Shown piece by piece: positions 57,340-64,000 of a stretch of DNA of 64,000 nt; within the stretch, counting starts at the first letter, position 1, and each line of letters opens with the position of its first letter. Source of the DNA: Longimicrobiales bacterium (GTDB lineage: Bacteria > Gemmatimonadota > Gemmatimonadetes > Longimicrobiales > Gaopeijiaceae); assembly GCA_951813395.1 (NCBI GenBank), contig OX638356.1, positions 3,732,501 through 3,796,500 of the forward strand. The letters are read 5' to 3'. Position numbers and translations under genes: made by a program. The notes below the pieces were generated by a model. It worked only from the letters and a program-made list of their open reading frames with translations. It was not told the DNA's origin and did no database searches.

Positions 57340-58605
57340 TTGACCATCGCCCAACTTGGCGAGCGCATCGTCGAACTCGCCGCACGGATCAACATCGCCA
57401 CCTACGAGATGCTCACCCTCATCGCCGAGTTCGACCGTCGCGAGGGGTGGGCCGACGCCTTCAACTCGTGCGCCGAGTGGCTCGCCTGGAGCACCGGACG
57501 CACGATCGGCACCTGCCGCGAGAACGTGCGCGTCGCCCACGCGCTACAGGACCTGCCCAAGACCTCGGCCGAGATGGAGGCCGGGCGGCTGTCCTACACC
57601 AAGGTGCGGGCGATCACCCGGGTGGCCACGAAGGCAACGGAAGGTGAACTGCTCGAATTGGCCGACAAGGGCTCGGCCGCAGAGCTCGAACGGATGGTGC
57701 GCGGATGGCGGCACCTGTCGCGCGACGGCGAGTTGACGGCCGAAGAGGTGCGGCACCAGCGGCGCGCGTTCTCGGTGGTGATCGATGCCGACGGGACGTA
57801 CGTGGTGCGCGGAAGGCTCGAGCCCGAGGCGGGGGCCGTGCTGATGCGGGCGATCGAGGCCGCAACGGACGCGCTGTACCGGGGCGAGGACCCCGGGGCG
57901 CGGCCGACGAGCCGCCAGCGCAGGGCCGATGCGGCGGGACTGGTGGCCGAGCGGGCGCTGGCGGCGGGGCTGAAAGCGGCGCACAGCGGCACGCGGGCCG
58001 AGCGGTACCAGGTGACGGTGCATGCCGAGATGAGCACGCTGGAGGAGCGCGGCGAGGGGGGCCGGTCGGAGGTCGACGGGGTGCGGGTGAGCGCGGAGAC
58101 GTCGCGGCGCATGGCGTGCGATGCGTCGCTGGTGCAAATGCTGCACCGGGAGGGGAAGGTAGTCAGCGTGGGGCGGAAGACGCGGACCATCCCGCCGCAC
58201 ATCCGCCGCGCGCTCGAGGAGCGGGACCGGGGCTGCCGGTATCCGGGCTGCGGCGGCCGGTTCACGGAGGCGCATCATGTCAGGCACTGGGCCGACGGCG
58301 GGGAGACGAGTCTGGCGAACACGGTGCTGCTCTGCCGGCGGCACCACCGGCTGGTGCACGAAGGGCGGGTGCGGATGGCGCTCGACGCGAAGGGCCAGGC
58401 GGTGTTCTTCACGCGCGGTGGCAAGATGCTCGGGAGCGTGCCGCCGCCGGTGAACGAGCCGAAGCTGACGCCCGCGCTGCCCCCCGCCCCACCACTTCGG
58501 CCCGGGCAGATGTACAACGGCGCGGCGCGGTTGGCGGCCGGGGCGGTTCCCTGGGAAGTCGAGGCCGCGGCACGGGAGGCCATCGAGGCAGGCGCTGGCG
58601 GGTGA
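57340..58605 (+). CDS. DUF222 / HNH endonuclease (13E12 repeat family)
   Basis: A 421-residue protein with an N-terminal DUF222 helical domain (about 1-260; YEMLTLIAEFDRREGW, AGRLSYTKVRAITRVA) and a C-terminal HNH nuclease (CRYPGCGGRFTEAHHVRHWADGG, then LLCRRHHRLVHEG). The HNH has its zinc cysteines and the catalytic HH pair. The Pro-rich tail is probably disordered. GGAGGAG and spacing favour the TTG at 57340; an ATG at 57298 lacks a ribosome site. The family is common in actinobacteria and is associated with mobile DNA. Here it sits next to an IS110 element inside the interrupted operon. Confidence 0.9.
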   Translation: MTIAQLGERIVELAARINIATYEMLTLIAEFDRREGWADAFNSCAEWLAWSTGRTIGTCRENVRVAHALQDLPKTSAEMEAGRLSYTKVRAITRVATKATEGELLELADKGSAAELERMVRGWRHLSRDGELTAEEVRHQRRAFSVVIDADGTYVVRGRLEPEAGAVLMRAIEAATDALYRGEDPGARPTSRQRRADAAGLVAERALAAGLKAAHSGTRAERYQVTVHAEMSTLEERGEGGRSEVDGVRVSAETSRRMACDASLVQMLHREGKVVSVGRKTRTIPPHIRRALEERDRGCRYPGCGGRFTEAHHVRHWADGGETSLANTVLLCRRHHRLVHEGRVRMALDAKGQAVFFTRGGKMLGSVPPPVNEPKLTPALPPAPPLRPGQMYNGAARLAAGAVPWEVEAAAREAIEAGAGG

Positions 58606-58682
58606 GAGTCCGGCACGGGAGGCGGTTGAGGGGGCTGTGGAGGGGTGAGCGGCCTCGATCACTCCCGGCTCACCGCCCACGT

Positions 58683-58721
58683 TTCCGCGGCAAATCCAGG
58701 GACACGGGCATGTCGGAATGG
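58683..58721 (+). repeat. Right copy of 39-bp inverted repeat with peptide-like pattern
   Basis: The plus-strand partner of 55429-55467 (34 of 39 bases the same). Its frame reads RFRGKSRDTGMSEW, against RFRGKSRDTGMLEW in the left copy. Three codons change without altering the amino acid (one Thr, two Arg), which suggests selection on a peptide before the copies decayed. Confidence 0.7.
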
Positions 58722-58749
58722 GACACCGGCCACCCGGACCACAACGAGC

Positions 58750-58798
58750 GCGGACGGCCTGGCCTGGCAGACGGTGCCGCGGGCGGACGGCCTGGCCT
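58750..58798 (+). repeat. 16-bp direct repeat, 33-bp period
   Basis: GCGGACGGCCTGGCCT occurs at 58750-58765 and again at 58783-58798. The 33-base spacing equals 11 codons, and in the frame of the RGKSRDTGM remnant it repeats GRPGL. It continues the coding-like character of the right repeat region. Confidence 0.65.
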
Positions 58799-58987
58799 CC
58801 CGCGGAAGCACGAGAGGGCCTGCCTCGCGCCCGCCGCCTTTCCGGTCGCTCGGCTACCAGCGGCAGATCGGGTCCAATGCCTTCACTGCGAGGCCCAGCG
58901 CTTCGAACTCGCGCTCCCGCGGCGGGCGGGACGACCCCGAAGCGCCTCCACATTGGCAACCACCGGCCGACCGTTACACCTTTGGGG

Positions 58988-61678
58988 ATGATCCATGCCC
59001 CGATTCCGGACCGGGGGCGCCCCTCCCGGTTGACGCCCATCGTGCTGCTCGCGCTGCATTGGCTGGCGGCGGGCGCGACCTCGGTCGCTGCCCAGGAAGC
59101 CGCCGACCTTTCCGCCCTCCGAGCGGGCCGCTATGACGAGGCAGTCCGCACACTCCGCCCCCAGGCGGTCGATGGCAACGGGTCCGCTCTGGCCGGCTGG
59201 GTGGCCGCGCTCCGCGAGACCGGCGACTACGAGAACGCCGTTCGGGCTGCCGAGCGAGGCGTGGATCTGGAGGTCGCGGGGGCCCACGCACTCCTCGGCG
59301 CCGCCCTGCTGGAACTCGGCAGAATCTCCGACGCCCGTGCCGCGCTCGAATCCGGCGCCCTCGCCCCCGGCGAATCCGGTGCCCTCGCCCGCGTCGAACT
59401 CGGAATCCTCGAATACCGCTACGGCGACCGCGACCGGGCGCGCGCCCTCTTCGACGGCTTCATCGACTACTACAACAGCGCTGCCAGCCTCACGGCGGCC
59501 GAACTCACGGCCGTCGGACGAGCGCTGGTCCAGCTCTCGCGCTGGAACTACGAATACGCCCACGACGCCCTGACCGCCCTGGACGAGGCCATCGCGGCCG
59601 GTCCGCTCGACCACACGGCGCAGCTGGCCGTCGGCGACCTCTTCCTGGAGCGCTACGACGCGAGACAGGCCGCCGGCGCCTTCCAGGAGGTCCTTGGCGA
59701 GAACCCCGCACACCCGGGCGCTCTCCTCGGACTGGCCCGCGTGGCCAGGCTGGAAGGCGGCGGCAACCCCGGGGCCGCGCTGGAGAGCGCCCTGGAAACG
59801 AACCCGCGTCTGGCGGAGGCCCGCATCCTTCTGGCGCGCACCGGCCTGCTGGACGGGAGCCGGGACCAGGCGCTGGAGCAGGTCGACGGGGTGCTACAAA
59901 CCAACCCGGCAAACCTGGAGGCCCTCGGGACGCGGGCGGCCATTCTTCACCTGGCGCGGGACGACGAGGGACTGCGCGCCGTGATGGGGCGGATCCACGC
60001 GTTGACCGACGCGCCCACCGCGCCCCTCATCGTGCTCTCCGAACTCTCCGCCGACCACCGCAAGTACGAGGACGCGCTGAACTTCGCCCAACAGGCCACC
60101 GACGCCGATCCGGCCAGCTGGACCGGATGGGGGCTCATGGGACTCAACCAGGTCCGCCTGGGCCGCGTAGACGAGGGGCGCACGAACCTGGAAAGGGCGT
60201 TCGCAGGCGACCCCTTCAACCTCTGGTTCAAGAACACCCTGGACCTTCTGGACACGTTCTCCGAGTATCGCATCGTCGAGACGCCGCACTTCCGGCTCGT
60301 TTTGCACGAATCCGAGGCCGACCTGCTCGCGCCATTCATGGAAGCGGTGGCCGAACGCGCGTACGCCGAGATGTCGCGCCGCTACGAGTACGCGCCCGAA
60401 GAGCCCATTCGGGTCGAGGTCTACCCCCGGCACGCCGACTTCTCGGTGCGCACGGTCGGCCTGGTCGGCATCGGGGCGCTCGGCGTGAGCTTCGGGCCCG
60501 CGCTGGCCATCGACTCGCCGGCCGCGCGGACGCGGGGCGACTTCAACTGGGCGTCGACGCTGTGGCACGAGATCGCCCACTCGTTCCACATCGCCGTATC
60601 CGACAGCGAGGTGCCCCGCTGGTTCTCGGAGGGGCTGGCGGTCCACGAGCAGCGCAAGGCCGGAGGCCGAGGCTGGGGGCACCAGGCGGGCGTGAGCTTC
60701 GTGCGCTCGTTGGCGTCGGGCGAGATGCGCCCGGTCAGCCAGCTGGACAAGGGGTTTTCGAGCCCGCGGCACCCCGGCGAGGTGAGTGACAGCTACTACC
60801 AGGCGTCGCTGGTGTTCGAGCTGGTGGAGGAGCGGCACGGCTTCCCCGCCATCGTCGACATGCTCCGTGCGTACCGTGACGGCGCGAGTAACGAGGAAGC
60901 GTTCCAGAGGGCGCTGGGCGTGCGTCTGGAGGACTTCGACTCCGACTTCGAGAGCTTCGTGAACGAACGCTTCTCGGCAGCGGTCGCCTCGGTGGGCGGC
61001 GAGGGACCCGAGATGGTTGCGTCGGCCGTTCCGCTCGCGGTCCCCGACGTCGCCACGCTCGAGGCCGCGGTGACGCGCGATCCGCGCCGCTTCGTGCCCC
61101 GCATGGCCCTCGGGCAGGCCCTCTTCCGGGAGGGTCGCGGCGCCGATGCGGCGGAGCACTTCGAGGCCGCGCTCGAGCTGTTCCCCCAGTACGGCGGGCC
61201 GGACGGCGCGCACTGGTTCCTGGGGCGCATCCGCGCGGAACAGGGCGACACGGACGCCGCCATCGCGCACTACCGGGCTCTCCTAGCGCTGAACGAGAGC
61301 CACTACGACGCGCGGCTGGCGCTCGGGGGGTTGCTCGTGGGGGACGGGGGCGGCCCAGCGGACGACGCGGCGGCGGCCGAGGTCCTTCGTGAGCTGGCGC
61401 ACATTCACCCGTACGAGATCGAGGACCACGAGCGCCTGGCCGCGCTGATGGAGAGCACCGGCGACCTCGAGGGCGCGGTCGCGGAGCGCCGTGCCGTCGT
61501 CGCGCTGGCCCCGGTCGACCTGGCGGGGGCGCACTTCCGGCTGGCCCGGGCACTGCATCGGAGCGGCGACGCCGCCGGGGCGCGCAGCGCGGTCCTCGCG
61601 GCGCTCGAGATCGCGCCCAACTACGAAGAGGCGCTCGATCTGCTGCTGGAGCTGCGCCGCGGGAGGCCGGGCCGGTGA
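58988..61678 (+). CDS. TPR protein with gluzincin-type (peptidase MA-like) metalloprotease domain, exported
   Basis: An 896-residue exported protein with a signal peptide (LTPIVLLALHWLAAGA, ending VAAQ). TPR repeats cover about residues 40-430 and again the last 200 (for example AGRYDEAVRTLRPQ and AEHFEAALELFPQYGG). Between them is a gluzincin domain with HEIAH (His527, Glu528, His531) in TLWHEIAHSFH, and WFSEGLAVHEQ, which supplies the third zinc ligand. The Zn site is complete. Start at the ATG at 58988 is supported by the signal peptide. Its stop overlaps the start of the second DUF4159 gene (GTGA), so it belongs to the same locus. Confidence 0.88.
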   Translation: MIHAPIPDRGRPSRLTPIVLLALHWLAAGATSVAAQEAADLSALRAGRYDEAVRTLRPQAVDGNGSALAGWVAALRETGDYENAVRAAERGVDLEVAGAHALLGAALLELGRISDARAALESGALAPGESGALARVELGILEYRYGDRDRARALFDGFIDYYNSAASLTAAELTAVGRALVQLSRWNYEYAHDALTALDEAIAAGPLDHTAQLAVGDLFLERYDARQAAGAFQEVLGENPAHPGALLGLARVARLEGGGNPGAALESALETNPRLAEARILLARTGLLDGSRDQALEQVDGVLQTNPANLEALGTRAAILHLARDDEGLRAVMGRIHALTDAPTAPLIVLSELSADHRKYEDALNFAQQATDADPASWTGWGLMGLNQVRLGRVDEGRTNLERAFAGDPFNLWFKNTLDLLDTFSEYRIVETPHFRLVLHESEADLLAPFMEAVAERAYAEMSRRYEYAPEEPIRVEVYPRHADFSVRTVGLVGIGALGVSFGPALAIDSPAARTRGDFNWASTLWHEIAHSFHIAVSDSEVPRWFSEGLAVHEQRKAGGRGWGHQAGVSFVRSLASGEMRPVSQLDKGFSSPRHPGEVSDSYYQASLVFELVEERHGFPAIVDMLRAYRDGASNEEAFQRALGVRLEDFDSDFESFVNERFSAAVASVGGEGPEMVASAVPLAVPDVATLEAAVTRDPRRFVPRMALGQALFREGRGADAAEHFEAALELFPQYGGPDGAHWFLGRIRAEQGDTDAAIAHYRALLALNESHYDARLALGGLLVGDGGGPADDAAAAEVLRELAHIHPYEIEDHERLAALMESTGDLEGAVAERRAVVALAPVDLAGAHFRLARALHRSGDAAGARSAVLAALEIAPNYEEALDLLLELRRGRPGR

Positions 61679-62505
61679 AACGGGAGACCCGCGCGATGGG
61701 CGCGATCATGGTGCTCGCGACGGCCCTGGCGACCCTTTCCCTCGCCGCCGCGGCCCTTCACGAGCCGCACCGCGCCGAGCACACGGCGGCACCGGAGCCG
61801 GCGCTCTTATCCTCCCTACAGGAATTCCCCAGGGTCTCCTACGACGGCAGCTACACATTTGTGCGCGTGCGCTTCAACAGCTTTCGCGGAAGGGGTTTCG
61901 GGCGCGGATTCGGGCGTGGCGGCGGACCGGGGTGGGCTCACGACTATCCGTACGCCGACGAGAACTTCATCAAGATCCTGGACGAGGTGACCCTGCTGGG
62001 CCCGAACACCGAGGGCACCAATATTGTCGACGCGGACGACCCGGATCTGCACCGCCATCCGATTGCGTACGTCTCCGAGCCCGGGGAGTGGGCGCCCACG
62101 CAGGCCGAGGTCGACAACCTGGCCGGGTACCTGGGGAAGGGCGGTTTTCTCATTCTGGACGACTTCCGCAGCGATCGCGAGTGGCGCAACGTGGAAGCGA
62201 TCTTCAACGCCATCCTTCCGGGGCACCGCTTCCGGCTGCTGGAGCTGGAGGAGCCGATCTTCAACGCATTTTTTCAGATCGAGACGCTGGACCTGCCGCC
62301 CCCGACCTTCGGCCAGTACCGTCCGGTGTTTCTGGGGCTCCACGAGAACGACGACCCGGACGGGCGCCTCATGGTCATCGCCAACTTCAACAACGACATC
62401 GGGGACTACTGGGAGTACTCCGACAGGGGGTACTTTCCCATCGACCTGTCTAACGAAGCGTACAAGTTCGGTGTCAACTATGTGATCTATGCGATGAACC
62501 GGTAG
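61675..62505 (+). CDS. DUF4159 domain-containing exported protein (copy 2)
   Basis: A 276-residue protein with an N-terminal signal (MVLATALATLSLAAAA) and a DUF4159 domain. It shares with copy 1 (50951-51910) the blocks DYPYADENFIKILDEVT, GGFLILDDFRSDREW, LMVIANFNNDIGDYWEY and the closing VNYVIYAMNR. A Gly/Arg-rich segment (FRGRGFGRGFGRGGG) precedes the core. The GTG at 61675 overlaps the TPR-protease stop. Two paralogues in one operon suggest a duplicated subunit. Function unknown; associated with MoxR/DUF58 systems. Confidence 0.92.
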   Translation: MKRETRAMGAIMVLATALATLSLAAAALHEPHRAEHTAAPEPALLSSLQEFPRVSYDGSYTFVRVRFNSFRGRGFGRGFGRGGGPGWAHDYPYADENFIKILDEVTLLGPNTEGTNIVDADDPDLHRHPIAYVSEPGEWAPTQAEVDNLAGYLGKGGFLILDDFRSDREWRNVEAIFNAILPGHRFRLLELEEPIFNAFFQIETLDLPPPTFGQYRPVFLGLHENDDPDGRLMVIANFNNDIGDYWEYSDRGYFPIDLSNEAYKFGVNYVIYAMNR

Positions 62506-62649
62506 CGGCACGATGGCGCACCCTGCTCCGGGTATCCGGTCACCGCCCCACCGATTACGTTTGTTTCCCACGGCACCGCACGAACGGAGCACGCCCATCC
62601 GCGGACCCCGGACGTCCGGCCGATTCCTCACCTACACCACCCGCTGCCC

Positions 62650-63678
62650 GTGAACGAAACCCCGCAAGCCGCAACCGAACCCCAGGCCGACGTGGCCCTC
62701 GCCCACCGCATCCAGGAGGGACGCGAGAAGATCCTCTCCGAGGTCCGCAAGATCATCATCGGCCAGGACGAAGCGGTCGACCAGGTGCTGCTGACCCTTT
62801 TCGTGGGCGGCAACAGCCTGCTGGTGGGGGTGCCGGGACTGGCCAAAACGCTGCTGATCCACACCGTCGCCCGGGTGCTCGACCTGGACTTTTCGCGCAT
62901 CCAGTTCACTCCGGACCTGATGCCGTCGGACATCACCGGCACCGACATCATCCAGCAGCGCGAGGACGGCAGCCGCGCACTCGAGTTCGCCGCGGGACCG
63001 ATATTCGCGAACGTCGTCCTGGCCGACGAGATCAACCGTACGCCGCCGAAAACCCAGGCCGCGCTCCTGGAGGCCATGCAGGAACACAGCGTCACCGTGC
63101 AGGCCAACACGTACGAGCTCGATCCTCCGTTCTACGTCTTCGCCACGCAGAACCCGATCGAGCTCGAGGGGACCTACCCGCTGCCCGAAGCGCAGCTGGA
63201 CCGGTTCATGTTCCACATCCGCATGGACCACCTTGAGGAGGACGAGGAGATGGAGGTCGTGCGGGAAACCACCGACGAGGTCGAGCCGGAGCTGACCGCG
63301 GTGGTGTCGAAGGCCGACATGATCGCTTTCCAGGACCTGGTGCGGCGCGTGCCGGTGGCCGAACCGGTGATGCGCTACGCCGTGAACCTGGTACGCGCGA
63401 GCCGGCCGAATCCGAACGGGAGCCATGACTTCGTCAAGAAGTGGGTGTCGTATGGGGCCAGCGTGCGCGCGGCGCAGTACCTGATCCTCGGCGGGAAGGC
63501 GCGCGCGCTCACCCAGGGCCGCCTGACGGTCAGCTTCGACGACATCCGCGCACTGGCGCTGCCCGTGATGCGCCACCGCATCCTGACGAACTTCCACGCC
63601 GAATCGGAGGGACGCACCACGGAAGAACTGGTCGCGATGCTCCTCGAAGCGGTGCCGGTCCCGCAGTCCGGAATGTAG
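62650..63678 (+). CDS. MoxR-family AAA+ ATPase
   Basis: A 342-residue cytosolic AAA+ ATPase that acts as a chaperone for partner membrane and VWA proteins. Walker A is GVPGLAKT (Lys66), Walker B VVLADEINRTPP, sensor 1 FATQNPIE, and the Arg finger lies in QLDRFMFHI. Both domains are complete. GTG start at 62650, 144 bases after the previous stop; no ribosome site is obvious. MoxR plus DUF58 plus VWA proteins form a recognised envelope-related module (Bat/aerotolerance type). Confidence 0.95.
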   Translation: MNETPQAATEPQADVALAHRIQEGREKILSEVRKIIIGQDEAVDQVLLTLFVGGNSLLVGVPGLAKTLLIHTVARVLDLDFSRIQFTPDLMPSDITGTDIIQQREDGSRALEFAAGPIFANVVLADEINRTPPKTQAALLEAMQEHSVTVQANTYELDPPFYVFATQNPIELEGTYPLPEAQLDRFMFHIRMDHLEEDEEMEVVRETTDEVEPELTAVVSKADMIAFQDLVRRVPVAEPVMRYAVNLVRASRPNPNGSHDFVKKWVSYGASVRAAQYLILGGKARALTQGRLTVSFDDIRALALPVMRHRILTNFHAESEGRTTEELVAMLLEAVPVPQSGM

Positions 63679-63732
63679 GGAGCGTCGTGTGATCGGCCCG
63701 GCCGCCATCGCGCCTCCGGCGTCCGCAGCGCC

Positions 63733-64000
63733 GTGACCGCCGCGTCGCCCGCGTCCAGAACCTCCTTCCTGGACCCCACGGTCCTGGCGAGGATCGACAA
63801 CCTGGGGTTGCTCGCGCGCACCGTCGTGGACGGGTTTCTGCAGGGGATCCACCGTTCGCCGTACCTGGGCGTGAGCATGGACTTCGCGGAGCACAGGCCG
63901 TACATGCCGGGCGACGACATCCGGAAGATCGACTGGCGGCTCTATGCGCGCACCGACCGGTTCCACATCAAGCAGTTCGAGGCGGAGACGAACGCCGATG
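63733..64000 (+). CDS. DUF58 domain-containing protein, C-terminus beyond window
   Basis: The first 89 codons of a DUF58 protein, the usual partner of MoxR. The opening FLDPTVLARIDNLGLLARTVVDGFLQG and SPYLGVSMDFAEHRPYMPGDDIRKIDWRLYARTDRFHIKQF are family-defining; DDIRKIDWRLYAR is the DUF58 core. The GTG at 63733 starts 55 bases after moxR; nothing argues for an earlier start. The rest lies outside the window, and BatA-like genes may follow. Confidence 0.93.
   Translation, partial: MTAASPASRTSFLDPTVLARIDNLGLLARTVVDGFLQGIHRSPYLGVSMDFAEHRPYMPGDDIRKIDWRLYARTDRFHIKQFEAETNAD

Larger units (their letters stand above)
58606..58987. other. Gene-free region with repeat copy and gene remnant
   Basis: No complete gene is seen in these 382 bases. 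In one + strand frame the sequence reads RFRGKSRDTGMSEW, then DTGHPDHNERGRPGLADGA and onward with no start codon, which looks like a decayed coding piece. It holds the right repeat copy (58683-58721) and a 16-bp direct repeat with 33-bp period (58750-58798). A GGGG tract just before the ATG at 58988 may act as the ribosome site of the next gene. Confidence 0.5.

Overview
The window is GC-rich bacterial chromosome with tightly packed genes. It has many 1-4 base stop/start overlaps (GTGA, ATGA, TGATG) and frequent GTG/TTG starts. The gene content suggests a Gram-negative envelope: an MsbA-type exporter with an LpxL-type acyltransferase, outer-membrane beta-barrels, a TonB-type protein, many secreted hydrolases and several lipoproteins. 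The combination of DUF4159, DUF5916/CBM9-type outer-membrane proteins, P1, M16, S9 and D-aminoacylase-type hydrolases, PorX and a PorV/PorQ-like protein fits Gemmatimonadota or a relative. This taxonomic placement is an inference from gene content, not a measured result.

Layout. 1-5797 (minus): a thiolase and 3-hydroxyacyl-CoA dehydrogenase pair, an isocitrate/isopropylmalate-type dehydrogenase, a zinc-ribbon protein and a Tat-exported aspartylglucosaminidase-type hydrolase. 5951-13589: a DUF6941-like protein, then a minus-strand envelope operon of a TonB-type protein, PorX, an MsbA-type ABC exporter, an LpxL-type acyltransferase, a family 2 glycosyltransferase, a DUF3108 protein and a membrane methyltransferase. 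13771-16768 (plus): an unusual SDR, heme o synthase CtaB and a P1 peptidase. 16803-32996: an array of secreted or peptide-active enzymes (D-aminoacylase, gamma-glutamyltransferase, M16 and S9 peptidases) with a DUF3179 lipoprotein, an ABC-class ATPase, a DtxR regulator and a D-cysteine desulfhydrase-like enzyme. 33119-40405: an active DEAD-box helicase, a low-molecular-weight tyrosine phosphatase followed by the remnant of a fructosamine kinase, an aminotransferase/O-methyltransferase pair, and a second DEAD-box-derived protein that has lost its catalytic motifs but keeps a DbpA-type RNA-binding domain. 40527-49307: a DUF5916-type outer-membrane protein, a PorV/PorQ-like protein, an alpha/beta hydrolase, an APC transporter fused to EIIA-like and TrkA_C-like domains, and a DUF72 protein.

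49393-64000 (all plus) is the most unusual part. MsrP-MsrQ runs directly into a Bat/MoxR-like envelope locus: DUF4159, a VWA/glutamine-amidotransferase-like membrane protein, a caspase-fold protein lacking the expected cysteine, a TPR-gluzincin, a second DUF4159, a MoxR ATPase and a DUF58 protein cut by the window edge. This series is interrupted at about 55.2-58.9 kb by an island with an IS110-family transposase, structured flanking DNA that could encode a bridge RNA, and a DUF222/HNH nuclease. The island is flanked by an inverted pair of 39-bp repeats that look peptide-coding (RFRGKSRDTGM-x-EW). I saw no rRNA, tRNA or CRISPR array, although I could not run a covariance-model search.
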